Origin: Martensiomyces pterosporus
Taxonomy: Eukaryota; Kickxellomycota; Kickxellomycetes; Kickxellales; Kickxellaceae
Assembly (NCBI GenBank): GCA_025201845.1
Contig: MU603943.1
Location: 164,666-228,665 of the forward strand
Direction of reading: 5' to 3'
DNA length: 64,000 nt
The notes beneath the pieces are model-generated. The model worked only from the letters and a program-made list of their open reading frames with translations. It did no database searches and was not told the DNA's origin. Within the stretch, counting starts at the first letter, position 1. Every line of letters starts with the position of its first letter. The translations under genes and the position numbers were made by a program. This document shows positions 9,878 to 20,455 of this stretch, piece after piece.

Positions 9878-10587
9878 TATCCCCTCGTTTATTGCAAACA
9901 ACAAAAACGCCCCTGGCTGAGACGTCGTCTGTGGGCGCGGTATGTGCGCCATCCGGCGCATTCATTGGTGCGGCTAGATAACTGCCGCCGCTGCTGTGGT
10001 GGATGACCGCAAAGGCTGACTGCCCGAGTCAGACATGCATCAACTCCAGGAGCTGCGCGTGCCCCACCCGCTGTGCTGTGTGGGCTGGAGATCGGCACCC
10101 AACAGCAGCCAACCCGCTCGTCAAACAGCAGTGTGTGGGGCAGAGCCTGGATGCTATTCCGTGGCTCCTGGCTCCTGGCTCCAGCGCGCTGCCCCCAGAT
10201 TGAGAAAGAGTGTAACCGTATCGCAAAAATGCAAGGCTGCGAGCTGCCAGTATGGAGTTTTGTCGACCGACTTGGAGCCAATCCTTGCCCCCTGTTTTAC
10301 ACGAGACACTGCAAAGCAAGCAAAGGGGCGCAGGTAAGCGGGTTCATGCAGCTGGTTAAAAAAAACGCGCATGTGTGTCTAGGACCTCGTTCCTCTTCTC
10401 TCTTCCTTTTCTTTATCGCCTGCATGCCCATCTCTTCATAGTTGCCCCCCCCCCCATTAATGCTGTAGCACTTTGTCCCGCCACTACATCCCCTGTCATT
10501 CGGGTAAACTGCACCATTGTCTGTTGTCTAGGAAAGTGGGCAAGCGCGTTGGATAATCGAGCCGAGGAGTGTTGGGAAATAGGAAAA
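9878..10587. other. Intergenic: P2 3' flank to SPX-RING promoter
   Basis: Contains an 11-C homopolymer at 10445-10455 and pyrimidine-rich sequence (TTCCTCTTCTCTCTTCC, near 10390) that probably marks the promoter and leader of the SPX-RING gene. No further gene or repeat is supported. Confidence 0.5.
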
Positions 10588-12561
10588 ATGAAGTTTGGCA
10601 AGACAATTGAAACCAGCGCAAAGGAGCTCCCCGAGGACTGGCAGCCATACATTATCCAGTACAAGCTGCTGAAGAAGAACATCAAGGGAATCGTCAAGGA
10701 GCTCGACGATACGTTCAAGACCCTGAACCTGCTGCCTCCCACTACACTCAACGATGCTGGAGACGCCATTTCGGTCAGCGACCAGAGCTGCGGCCGCAGC
10801 ATAATCAGCGAGGTCGGGGAGCATGGCGGCGTTGTCGATATTCCAGACAGCGCTAGTGTGGTTTCGGTCACATCGCCGACGCTCTCTGCGTACGTTGGCT
10901 CGCCAGAGGAAATCGAGTACCATATTGAGAGTAAGTCGCAGATTGAATGTTTTCGCCGCGCGCTTGTTTTTCGTGCTGGTGAGCCTGTCCTCCACCGCGT
11001 CGGCTCGAATCGGTCATGCTTGCATCTTTTGTTGCCTGATCCAAATGGCGTTGCATCTGCAGACACACCTTGTGTCAACGATCCCGGTAGTATGCCAACT
11101 GCACGGAAGGAAAGGGCGCCGCCATTGCTCTTTCTGCAGCATGTCGCGTGTCTGATGACCACTCACCAAACACCAGCGCACATTCTACAGTTGTCACGTT
11201 GGCGCCAACCAGCACTGATATTCTAGAGAACTGCTGCACACATCTCTTGCAATGTAGAGGACAGCGATGGCGTCGTGCACCCGGTCATCACTGTCACGAT
11301 CCGCAAGCCAGCATCGCTTCAGAACGACGAGATTGTAGAGCTTCCGGAAATCGCAAGATTGCCCAGCGATGCCTCGACACTTCTGCCAAGAGTACACCCT
11401 GCAGCAAGCACCACTGGGCCGCTCAATGTAGCCTCTGCGCGCGTTCCCGGCGACACCAGTGACGCAGCTGCCACGAGCAAGGGCAAGGAAATCGACACCG
11501 CTGGCCAAATGCCGCCGCCGCCTATTGCAGATCGGACCAGCGCTGATGCGCAGAGCCTGCCTAAGCTCATTAGTGGATTTGGAGACAGCATGCCACCCGC
11601 GTCTAGCTCGTCCGCTCCATCGGATAGCGGCATTCGAATCGAGACAAGGGTCGCTGGTGAGATGGCCGAGACTCAGGTCACAGTGCGGCTGCAGGCCGAC
11701 CAGCTGTTCTTTGACCAGCTGATCAATTACATCGACCGCACGCGCGCTTTTGAGAAGGAATACACAAAGCAGTACAATTCCAACGTCACCGCGCTCGGGT
11801 CGGAGCTGACCACGGTGACGTCGCCGTTCAAGCACGATTTCCAGATCTGGCGCGAGATATTCAGACTCTATTTGGATGCGGACGTGTGGAGCCACACAGA
11901 GGGCGATTTCAGACCAACCAACACGGCGAAGGAAGGCCAGGAGCGGTTTGCAGAGTTCACGCAGCATATCAAGAAGCTTGGCCTAGCGAACAAGTTCCGC
12001 GACTCAGTGTCGGCCAAGCTGCTCATGAGCTTCTACAAGCTCAACTCGGAGCTGATGTACATGAAGCTGCTGCAGGAGATGAATGAGGAGGCAACGAGGA
12101 AGATTCTGAAGAAGCACGACAAGCGCACGCATCTGGTCGCAAAGACGCAGTTCCCGCAATTCGTCACGTTCGATACGACGTCCCTGACAAAGGCCCTGAT
12201 CTACACCATCTATACGGACTTGGTCGGGATTGTGCCCCAGATCGACGACTACCTGTGCCCAATGTGCCTCAATATTGCGTGGCGTCCACTAAGGCTGGAG
12301 TGCAACCATATTTTCTGCTCGCGCTGCGTGGTCAAGGCGTCGAGGAGGCACATGTTCGACTGCCCTGTGTGTCGCGCTAAGGGCGCCATTTATAGGGCTG
12401 GTGTGGAGAACATTGATAAGGCGCTGCTGAATTTTATGAAGCTGTATTTCCCCAGGGAGGTCAAGGAGAAGCAAAGGGATATCCAGCAAGAAATCTCGGA
12501 GGACGAGACAAGAGTTATTCTGTCGTCGCAGTCGGGCCACAAGCCGTGCATTATCATGTAG
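10588..12561 (+). CDS. SPX-RING E3 ubiquitin ligase with C-terminal CaaX box
   Basis: Two exons, 10588..10930 and 11258..12561, joined in phase 1 across a GTAAGT..TAG intron of 327 bases; 548 residues. The N-terminus (MKFGKTIETSAKELPEDWQP, then YIIQYKLLKKNIKGIVKEL) is the first part of an SPX domain. A Ser/Pro/Ala-rich insert of about 150 residues splits it from the second SPX part, which ends with the family motif KILKKHDKRTHL. A C3HC4 RING follows, with C448, C451, C463, H465, C468, C471, C483 and C486. SPX domains sense inositol pyrophosphates, and fungal SPX-RING ligases and plant NLA control phosphate homeostasis. The final four residues, CIIM, form a CaaX prenylation box (Met end favours farnesyl), which would put the ligase on a membrane. 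Substrate unknown. Confidence 0.85.
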
Positions 12562-12890
12562 CCCGTCTAACAAGATTCGGCGTGTGCGGGTCGCTACTTA
12601 ATTTCTTCTGCGACCGACATGCCCGTGCGTCTATTCCACCTCGTCTCCCCTGGCCATGCCCCCTGTCTTTTACCAGCTGTCGCGAAGCTGCCGTTTTTCT
12701 TTCTGCTATGCGCGCATTTGCACTAATATACAATATCCTAGCCAGCCAATCACGCATCAGCATAAAATTTTCATGCTTATTTAATCTGCTGGCAGCAGCT
12801 TCAGCATTTCTTTTTCTCGCTTTCAGAATTACATGCTTTGCTTCTTTTTTTGTTAGCTATTGCGCTTGCACCAATTCGCAAGGAAACATT
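12562..12890. other. Intergenic between SPX-RING and PPR genes
   Basis: A tandem gap of 329 bases with T-rich stretches ahead of the PPR start. The PPR frame is open back to 12546 but the residues there are unlike a conserved protein and the first good start is the ATG at 12891. Nothing else seen. Confidence 0.5.
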
Positions 12891-15767
12891 ATGCTGCGTG
12901 TGGCCACTAGCCGTATTGCGCAGCGCGGCGCCGGCTCCGTCCCTTTGGTATGGCGCTCAACAAGTGCACCGCAGGCTCAGGCGCCAGTGCGTGCGATCTC
13001 CAGCACTACAGTGTGTGGTGGCGAGCGCAGGAAGCATAGGGATTACTCTCGCTACCCGCGGCCAAGATCAACAAGACCCGAGCGGCCTGAGAAGAGGGCG
13101 ACTGACGAGATGATGAGAGGTGCAAACTATGGCAGCGACAAGGGCTCTGCCGACCTTTTGGAGTCGATCCGGGTCACCGATGAGGAAATCAGCGAGATCT
13201 TTGGCTCGATAATGACTCCCGAGAGGCGGAGAGAGGTGGACAGTCAGTCGATGAAACACAGATCCCGCGCAGAGTTTCTGGAGATGAGACGCCAGAGCAA
13301 AGAGAGGCAGCGCGAGCCACTGCTTGGTGGGTCTGCGGAGCCAAGCACGGACAAGAGCCAGAAGGATGTGGAAAGGACAAAAAGCGATGGCGAGAGAGCT
13401 GGCGGTGCTAGAGAGCCGGGTCCCGGTGCAGTGAATGTTGCGACCATTTCGGATAAGACCATGGAGGAGATGATCTATATCGATACGCGTGCCATTCGGG
13501 AGATGGAGGAGGCCAAGCGCGCAGTCATTGCGTCGATTGATTCTACTCGTGTCGACAAGCTCCAGGATAAGGTGCGTGCCCACGCTACAGGAAAGCCCCT
13601 CGAGCCCGAGCCCGCTGTCGCTGATGGCGAAACGGTGGCTTTGGCGGAGGTGGATGAAGATCCATCGACTGACCTGGCACCGGAGCTGACACTGGCAGAG
13701 TTCAACCACGTTATCTTTGCCAACACAGTCGCCGGCCGTGTTGGCGAGGCCATGCGCGCTTACGAGCTACTGAGGGAGGCTGGGATCAAGCCCGATCAGA
13801 CTACGTTTGCAAACCTGACTATCGCCCATGCAAAGGCTGGGGACATCGAGACGGCCGTGTCGATGTTCAAGAAGCTAGAGGAAGAAGGGCTTGAGCCGGC
13901 CATATACTCGTACGGAACGCTGATCCGTGCGTACATGGAATTTGACCGCGTCGACGATGCCTTTAGGGTATACGAGACCATGAAGGAGCGCGAGGTCTGG
14001 CCCAACCTGCCCATCTATAACAGCCTGATCGTTGCATGCCTCAAGGTTGGCAACTTTGGCCGCGCTTGGGGAGTGTTCGAGCATCTCCGCTACTCGATCT
14101 CCAAGCCAGACGAGATCACATTCTCAATCATGATACACGCGTGCGCGAAGAACGGCGAAGTAGAAAAGGCCATGGGCTTGTTTGACGAGATGGTCAGCAG
14201 CAAGCTGACTCTCACCGACGTTACGTTTAACTCGCTTATCCATGCTTGCGCTAGGCGCCCCGACTACTTTGACGAGGGGTTCAGGCTTTTGCAGCTCATG
14301 GAGGCGCATGGGTTCCAGCCCGACTTTTATACGTACAATACGCTGATTTATGCCTGCGCTGTCAAGAAGAACCTTGGTCTGGCTCGCGGGATCTTCCGCG
14401 ACATGCTGGAGCGCTCAATGAACCCCGAAAACCACGGCCTGCTGAAGATCGATTCGGTCACAATCTCCAACATGCTGTGGGCGTACTCGTCGTACATTCA
14501 CCCGGTCAAGAACTGCTCGTGGAGGGTGGCGAAGAACTATGAAACTCTTGCTGTGGAGGCACTGGCAGCCACAAGGAGTGCTGCTGACGGCAGCGGCAAA
14601 TGCAGTCGGCTGGGCCAGATCCTCTCCAAGACTGACCTTGACTTCAAGGGCCAACTTGCCTCCGAAGCCCTGCTAGACGCCCAGGCCAGATCTGCGGAAT
14701 TCGGACGCACCATCATCGAATCGGAGGGCAAGGATGTGCCCAAGGAGAAGACGGACAGACAGCGGCTTGCGCTCATCGATGCGCTTATGCCGCCTGCGGT
14801 GCCTGGCGTGCACAACAGCATTGGGTCCGAGGCATCGCGCTTGATGACGTTCTATCTTGATGTGCTGAAGGGCGATGTGACGTCACAGCTGTTGAATGCG
14901 TATTTGTCGGCAATGATCAACAACGGGAGGTTCTACGAGGCGTGGCGTACGTTCCTAGGCGATTTTAAGCGGTTCAGCGTGCTCAAGGACGGATGGACGT
15001 TCCAGCGCATGATCCGTCTGTGCGCACGCACTCGCGACGTGCCCAGTGCCTGGCGAGTTTGGGACGAGTTCAAGGCATGGCGCGTTGAGGTGGAGAGAGA
15101 GCTGGAAACGCCTGGGCATGAGGAGCTGAAGTCGGCTAGAACAATGGTGTACAGCTCGAGCCCAGACAAGAAACCCACCGACAGCGAAAGCAAGGAGCAG
15201 CCACCGCGCACGGCTCATGGCGATGAGGCTGCGCTGAATAGAGCCAGCCAGGACATGCTGGCTCTTGCCAAGGGTTTGGAATTCCCTGGAGAAAATGCCA
15301 TGCCTGTGCGTGTGGCGGGAGGCGCTAAGGCTGCAATTGCTGCTGACCGCGAGGCTGCACGCAAGAGGCTGGGCTGCGATATGAAGACCGAGCACGCCAT
15401 TTACATCGAGATGATCACCCTGCTGGGTAGCTGCGGTGACTTCCGCGCTGCCGTGCAGCTGATCCGCGAGGAGAAGAGCGGCATTCTGGAGCACCCACAC
15501 AAGCCAAATATGGAGGATGTGAATAGCTTGTACCAGAACGCCGTTGTCGCCGGCGATAAGCACTCGGCGCTGGATATCCGTGGACTGTGCATGACTAAAC
15601 CGCCCAAACCCGCACGTAGAGCTCTGCACCGCAAGTGGGGCACGTCATTCAGCTGGGACCTGACTGATCCGCAGCAGCGATCATTGAGCAGGCGGTTCCC
15701 TGAGGAGTTCAGAAGGCACAAGGCGCCATTCAAGGAGGGCGAGTATGTGTTTTCCCGGCAAAAGTGA
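12891..15767 (+). CDS. Mitochondrial pentatricopeptide repeat (PPR) protein
   Basis: One exon, 958 residues from the ATG at 12891. The first 45 residues (MLRVATSRIAQRGAG, Arg/Ser/Ala-rich, no acidic residues) look like a mitochondrial presequence. A charged linker leads to seven tandem 35-residue PPR motifs at about 266-510, each ending in a G-x-x-P-D type turn (AGIKPD, EGLEPA, REVWPN, YSISKPD and so on). More degenerate repeats seem likely at about 660-720, and the C-terminus is basic. PPR proteins bind organellar RNA one base per repeat and control stability, processing or translation. I do not recognise the orthologue; fungal candidates include the Ppr/Dmr1/Ccm1 families. MSS51 and PET127 lie nearby on either side. 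Confidence 0.85.
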   Translation: MLRVATSRIAQRGAGSVPLVWRSTSAPQAQAPVRAISSTTVCGGERRKHRDYSRYPRPRSTRPERPEKRATDEMMRGANYGSDKGSADLLESIRVTDEEISEIFGSIMTPERRREVDSQSMKHRSRAEFLEMRRQSKERQREPLLGGSAEPSTDKSQKDVERTKSDGERAGGAREPGPGAVNVATISDKTMEEMIYIDTRAIREMEEAKRAVIASIDSTRVDKLQDKVRAHATGKPLEPEPAVADGETVALAEVDEDPSTDLAPELTLAEFNHVIFANTVAGRVGEAMRAYELLREAGIKPDQTTFANLTIAHAKAGDIETAVSMFKKLEEEGLEPAIYSYGTLIRAYMEFDRVDDAFRVYETMKEREVWPNLPIYNSLIVACLKVGNFGRAWGVFEHLRYSISKPDEITFSIMIHACAKNGEVEKAMGLFDEMVSSKLTLTDVTFNSLIHACARRPDYFDEGFRLLQLMEAHGFQPDFYTYNTLIYACAVKKNLGLARGIFRDMLERSMNPENHGLLKIDSVTISNMLWAYSSYIHPVKNCSWRVAKNYETLAVEALAATRSAADGSGKCSRLGQILSKTDLDFKGQLASEALLDAQARSAEFGRTIIESEGKDVPKEKTDRQRLALIDALMPPAVPGVHNSIGSEASRLMTFYLDVLKGDVTSQLLNAYLSAMINNGRFYEAWRTFLGDFKRFSVLKDGWTFQRMIRLCARTRDVPSAWRVWDEFKAWRVEVERELETPGHEELKSARTMVYSSSPDKKPTDSESKEQPPRTAHGDEAALNRASQDMLALAKGLEFPGENAMPVRVAGGAKAAIAADREAARKRLGCDMKTEHAIYIEMITLLGSCGDFRAAVQLIREEKSGILEHPHKPNMEDVNSLYQNAVVAGDKHSALDIRGLCMTKPPKPARRALHRKWGTSFSWDLTDPQQRSLSRRFPEEFRRHKAPFKEGEYVFSRQK

Positions 15768-15902
15768 TCTGCACATAGCTTAGGCAGCACCTGTTTACGC
15801 TCAATCTAGAATTGCTCGAAAATGAAAGCCAAAATGGCTTGTAGACGTGTCTTCAGCCAGCGGGATAGGATGGCAGTATGGAGGCTTTATACAAGGATGA
15901 CA

Positions 15903-16967
15903 TTAGACTGCCACGTCGCCACCACTGGAATGAGTGTCGCCGCGCACAGCATGAATGAAGCAGCAAGTGCCGGTGATGGTCATAATGCCGATGGCAAGGC
16001 GCTGGCCGATGCCAATCAAGCTCTGCCTGCTCCAGATGCTAGCCAAGAACGAAGGCTGGGCAGCAATGGCAGTGGCAGCAATGAGACACATGTAGCTAGA
16101 GCTGATCAGCCAGCTCGCTGTGCCGTTGATCTCCATCACCATCAGGAGGATAGTGGTGATCGGAAGAATCGCCAGATACGCACAGGTGGTGGTGATGGCG
16201 TCGGATACCAGATCGCACTCTTGCTGGAACGCACGCGAGGCCACAGCGCCAACCCTAGCTGCATCCATCTGCATGCGTGCTCTACGGCGCATCGCGGCCT
16301 TTCGCCTCCAGACATCGCAAATAAGATAAATGAGCAAAAACGCAACAACTGGACTGAACATGCCGGCGAGTGGCAGCCGGGTGGAGAGAAATCCGCGGAC
16401 GGTGGGTTCGATTACAGCCAGGTGTAGCGCGATCTGGTCAGAGAGCTCGGAGTGTGCCAGTCGGGCCGCTTGGTTCAGCTCGTAAATGTATCTGGCGACC
16501 ATCGGGTCGCTGTTGGCATCGAAGAGCGTGTCTGGCCACTGTGGCGGGTTGCCTCCGGCCTTGACCATGGCATTGCGCAGTTTCTCCATGTTTGCCTGGG
16601 CAAATTCCCTGTCACCACTTGTAGCGCCTCTGGTGAGATCAGCTATTCTGTCTACTTCGCTGGCCACCTTGCTGCCCGCCATTCCCAGGCTGCTGTAGGC
16701 GATTTTCCCTACTTGCTCGGCCGATTTACTGATCACTGCTGCTACATGCTCAGCCTTGGCCACGACTCCGGAGGCAACATTGGCGGAACCAAGCAGCCCT
16801 GCAGCGCGGTCTGCGAGCGCATTCCACCAGCGGCTGTCTGTGTGCTGACCAGACTCAGCAGCGCCTGTGTTTTGTTCCGACGCAGCCACGGCCATGTGCG
16901 GGACTGTGGCAAGAATGGCTGCGCTGGCAGTCAATAGTATCGCTGCTGATATCTGCGTGTGTCGCAT
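15903..16967 (-). CDS. Unrecognised secretory-pathway membrane protein
   Basis: One exon, 354 residues, no family recognised. Residues 1-29 form a clear signal peptide (polar start, then AAILLTASAAILATVPHMA, Ala-x-Ala-like end). The next 170 residues are Ala-rich and helical with few Cys. Hydrophobic segments follow near 205-225 (FSPVVAFLLIYLICDVW), 265-290 (AYLAILPITTILLMVMEING), 293-312 and 325-345. A basic RRKAAMRRRARMQ loop after the first would face the cytosol. It converges on the PPR gene (135 bases apart) and diverges from PET127. Reality is supported by the long frame, signal peptide and membrane pattern, not by homology. Confidence 0.65.
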   Translation of the reverse strand: MRHTQISAAILLTASAAILATVPHMAVAASEQNTGAAESGQHTDSRWWNALADRAAGLLGSANVASGVVAKAEHVAAVISKSAEQVGKIAYSSLGMAGSKVASEVDRIADLTRGATSGDREFAQANMEKLRNAMVKAGGNPPQWPDTLFDANSDPMVARYIYELNQAARLAHSELSDQIALHLAVIEPTVRGFLSTRLPLAGMFSPVVAFLLIYLICDVWRRKAAMRRRARMQMDAARVGAVASRAFQQECDLVSDAITTTCAYLAILPITTILLMVMEINGTASWLISSSYMCLIAATAIAAQPSFLASIWSRQSLIGIGQRLAIGIMTITGTCCFIHAVRGDTHSSGGDVAV

Positions 16968-17417
16968 CGCATCGATGAAGGAAATAAGTTAAATATGAGA
17001 AATATGAGCGAGAAAGAGAGAAAAGGAGCGGAGAGATGGCGAGAATGACCATGATCTGTTTACAATAGCAGCAGAGCCCTGGTGCTGCTTGGCAGGTCTG
17101 GTTTCAGCCAATGGTGTTTTGGGCCAGAATGCATTTTCTTGATTATAAAATTTTTCCAAGGTGAAGACGGTGTCAGGCTTGGTTTGCTGATTGAAAGCAG
17201 CACCTGCCCACGGCAGCAGCAGCAGCAGCAACAGCACTTTACCTCATTCTCAACCTCCTCCCCACATTTCAGCACAGTTTCATCGCCAGCGTTCTCCGCC
17301 TCTCCCTGCCTGCCACTCCTTTCGCCTGTTGCAGCAGCTTAGTACACACTTCACACTCAGAACCCTTGGGCAAAGCAGCTGAAGGACAGAGAATACCGCA
17401 GCTTGTATTTGCCAGTA
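16968..17417. promoter_or_regulatory. Divergent promoter region, orphan membrane protein / PET127
   Basis: 450 bases between divergent genes. It contains a CAG microsatellite near 17214-17236 and pyrimidine-rich tracts toward PET127. No gene supported. Confidence 0.45.
17214..17236 (+). repeat. CAG trinucleotide microsatellite
   Basis: A run of about six CAG units followed by CAACAGCAC, in noncoding sequence upstream of PET127. Confidence 0.8.
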
Positions 17418-19649
17418 ATGTCCAGCAGTCTGTTGGCCGGTTGCCAGCAGCGCGCACAGCGGAGTGCCAGCTGCATACGTGGTCGGCTCCATAGGTACAC
17501 AACCACAAGCAGCGCGCTTGCTAAAGACTCGAAAACAAAGACAAAAGAGATTGGCGCAAAAGTGCCGGTAGAGGAAGACGACACCACAGCTGGCGAGAAG
17601 CCTCGCGTCGTCGAGGCTGGGCCGATCTACGCTAAGGACGATACTAGGGCTGGCAGCAACAAAGATCATGGGCCGCGCAAGGGCCGTCCGGGTGCACGGA
17701 CAGATTACATCAGGGAGCGTGAGCCTGTGGTGGTGCACGACCTGACATACCCGATCCAAAACAGCAAATGGTACCGGATCAACCCTGAAAAGATCGAATT
17801 CAACCAGGTAGGCAGCAGCCACATCAGCAGAGTGCCCAGGCTCGCACACGGGCTAGAGCGTGTTTTGTTCAGCCCTGGCGTGCATTGCTTGCAGGATCCA
17901 CATAGCGGCGTGTACAACTTTGATCCGTACATCCGCAACATCACCCAGCCCGAGGACTTTGACTACGACAAGCTGACGCCCTACATCACGTCGTCGCAGG
18001 ATGAGACGCTGATGAAGTACGCCCGAATGCGCAGAAGGCAGTTTGTTGGGTCGACGTCGTCGATGACCCACGTTCTCTCGCACTTGTATTTCATCGTGTC
18101 GGCATGGAAGCAGCCAGACATTTCATCAATGTCCATGGCATTTGCCGATATGCCCAATCGGTTTACGCGCGGGATGAGGTATCCGGCATCGATCGCTCTG
18201 CGCTACCACGATGGCGTTTATGGAATTGATGCGGATAAGAGCTTTGATGTCCAGGACAGTATCCTGAGTATCCTCGGCAAGTCACTGGAGAAGCTGCTGA
18301 CGAGTACGCCGCAGGAATTTGACATGTACAAGAAGCAGAACTCGTGGAAGGTGAAGGATATCCCGGAGGAAAACTACCACTATGTCGAGGTTGATGACTT
18401 TGTCCTACGCTCCCAGCTTGACTGCCGCGATGATAGGCTCCCGCGCAAGACATTTGACCTGAAAACACGCGGGTCGCTAGCGATCCGCATGGATATGCAA
18501 AACTACGAGGTCAGCAAGGGATACCAGATCTACAACATGAAGGGCCGCCTGGAGTCGTTTGAGCGCGAATACTATGACATGATCCGGTCAGCGTTCCTAA
18601 AGTACAACTTCCAGACGCGTATCGGCAACATGGACGGCATCTTCGTCGCCTACCACAACACAGCCAAGATGTTTGGGTTCCAGTATATCAACCGGCGGGA
18701 GATGGACAGAGTGCTTTACGGAAACGAGCCCACGGGCACCAAGGCCTTCAAGACCGTCCTCATCTTGCTTGGAAAGCTCCTGCGCACGGTGACGGACCAG
18801 TACCCCAAAAAGGATCTGCGCGTGACGTTTGATAGCGCCACGCGGGACAAGCAGCTCGATATCTGGGTTGAGGTCATCAACGATGAGGCTGAGGCGCTGG
18901 CTTTGCAGCAATTCCATGAGAACAGCACTGTGCGTGCGGCTGGCAGATCGAAAAGGACAAGGCCAGTTTCGCCTGCCGCCGCCGGATCCGACCCATTTGC
19001 GGCAAAGGACCCGCTTGAATCCGAGCCTGCTCTGGTGGAGGATGACGCGGTGGATGAGTTGGATGCGGAGTACTTGGACCCCGCCGATGACATTTATGTT
19101 AACCCGGAATATCCCATTCTCAGATACACCATGGAGGCATTTTCTACACTCAACGACCAGGACACAGACCAGGCAGTTACGGTGAAGACCAAGGACGACG
19201 AGTGGCTCATCAACTGGAAGCTGACCAAGTCGAGAGACCCTCAAAGTGACACGCAGCGGTACTACAGGAACTTGCGTCTCAAGCAGGCTACATACTTTGA
19301 GCGTGCGGCACCAGACACCCCCGACGACGAGCTATCGCCGCTCGTCAAGATCCTGCGGAGAATCTCGAGGAAGAACATGTGGCAGAACGAGACGCCAAAG
19401 GGCAAAGTCGTCGTCAACCGGAGCCGTAAGCCCATTTCTCCGGCAAAAGAGCCAACCGCCCAGCCGGCGCCTCCACACACCTCCAGCAAGAGGTCCAAGC
19501 GGCGCAAGAGCGGCGAGGAGCAAAACGCCGCCTTGGCCTTGGGCAAAGGCACCAAAGCTGCAGACGCTAAGCTGAAGGCCAAGAGCAAAACGCGGGACCA
19601 TGAATCCCCCAGCAGCGGATCCAGCTTAAAGCAGACAGACGGCCAATAA
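17418..19649 (+). CDS. PET127: PET127-like mitochondrial RNA-processing protein
   Basis: One exon, 743 residues from the ATG at 17418 (the frame is open to 17403 but only from TTG). The first 40 residues, rich in Arg, Ser and Thr with no acidic residue, are a mitochondrial targeting sequence. Residues about 100-510 match the Pet127 family in order: GLERVLFSPGVHCLQDP, VYNFDPYIRNI, YITSSQDETLM, RFTRGMRYPASI, SYGxDADKSFDVQ-like segment, VDDFVLRSQLDCRD, KTRGSLAIRMD and FQTRIGNMDGIFVAYHNT. In yeast, Pet127 is a mitochondrial membrane protein needed for 5' processing of mitochondrial RNAs; the family has been placed among PD-(D/E)xK nucleases. The C-terminal 200 residues are charged and Lys-rich. 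It starts about 1.65 kb after the PPR gene. Confidence 0.9.
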   Translation: MSSSLLAGCQQRAQRSASCIRGRLHRYTTTSSALAKDSKTKTKEIGAKVPVEEDDTTAGEKPRVVEAGPIYAKDDTRAGSNKDHGPRKGRPGARTDYIREREPVVVHDLTYPIQNSKWYRINPEKIEFNQVGSSHISRVPRLAHGLERVLFSPGVHCLQDPHSGVYNFDPYIRNITQPEDFDYDKLTPYITSSQDETLMKYARMRRRQFVGSTSSMTHVLSHLYFIVSAWKQPDISSMSMAFADMPNRFTRGMRYPASIALRYHDGVYGIDADKSFDVQDSILSILGKSLEKLLTSTPQEFDMYKKQNSWKVKDIPEENYHYVEVDDFVLRSQLDCRDDRLPRKTFDLKTRGSLAIRMDMQNYEVSKGYQIYNMKGRLESFEREYYDMIRSAFLKYNFQTRIGNMDGIFVAYHNTAKMFGFQYINRREMDRVLYGNEPTGTKAFKTVLILLGKLLRTVTDQYPKKDLRVTFDSATRDKQLDIWVEVINDEAEALALQQFHENSTVRAAGRSKRTRPVSPAAAGSDPFAAKDPLESEPALVEDDAVDELDAEYLDPADDIYVNPEYPILRYTMEAFSTLNDQDTDQAVTVKTKDDEWLINWKLTKSRDPQSDTQRYYRNLRLKQATYFERAAPDTPDDELSPLVKILRRISRKNMWQNETPKGKVVVNRSRKPISPAKEPTAQPAPPHTSSKRSKRRKSGEEQNAALALGKGTKAADAKLKAKSKTRDHESPSSGSSLKQTDGQ

Positions 19650-20455
19650 AAAAGTAGTTTAGAATCCTTTCCATTGGTATGTACATGTCCTGGATCTTTT
19701 GCGCGCTCTTTGCTTTACGTTATTTTCTTATCCTTTTGCTGAAGTGGTGTGCGGCAGTGCTTTGCCAAAATACAGAAAAGCGTGGGCTGCATCTCATGTC
19801 CATGAACTGAGACAAATACGTGACTGCTGCTGTGCATGCGACTCTTTTCTCCACAGGCAGACGCGGATAGCTGTTGTTTTGGATGTGGCCAATAGTAGAT
19901 CGTTAGGGCGTGAGATATGGGGATATTGAATTGGCATGCGGGGTAAAATGAAGTGGAAGAGATGGCACCACAGTGAGAGCCGGCTAACACATCTTTGCTG
20001 AGGCTAGCTGTTGTAGGGCCTAAATGCGATGCGGGTCTACAGACTGAATTTATGCATCGTGCAGGTACACGTTGAATGGAGGTAGTGGGAGAGAAAATCC
20101 GTGGGAGGGTGCACATATATCGATTGCACATTAGCCCCTCTCCTCCCCCACACACGCTTTTTTTCCATACAAATCTCTTCTTTTGTGGAGCGTGGGTAGG
20201 TGGGAGAGGTGGAGAACTTGCGTGTGAAGATGTGGTAGTCTTTGGACTATCCCACTCACACCGTGAGCGACATTTGAGTTGCTGTCAACGAGCACAGCCA
20301 TCCTCTCTTTCATCCCTCTTTACCTCTTAACTGGCAAACACCATCCACGTACCTTTGTTCAACTATCTACCCTTCTTGCTTCTTTGGAAACCCGCATTAC
20401 TATTGCCATCGTTGCGTATACCGCGCTTAGCTACCTTGCACATAGGGAATTCGCC
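19650..20455. other. Intergenic: PET127 3' flank to first wall-protein promoter
   Basis: About 800 bases. A probable leader for the downstream gene shows CT-rich sequence (CCCCTCTCCTCCCCCACACAC, near 20135) and ACATATATCGATTG near 20114. No gene supported. Confidence 0.5.
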
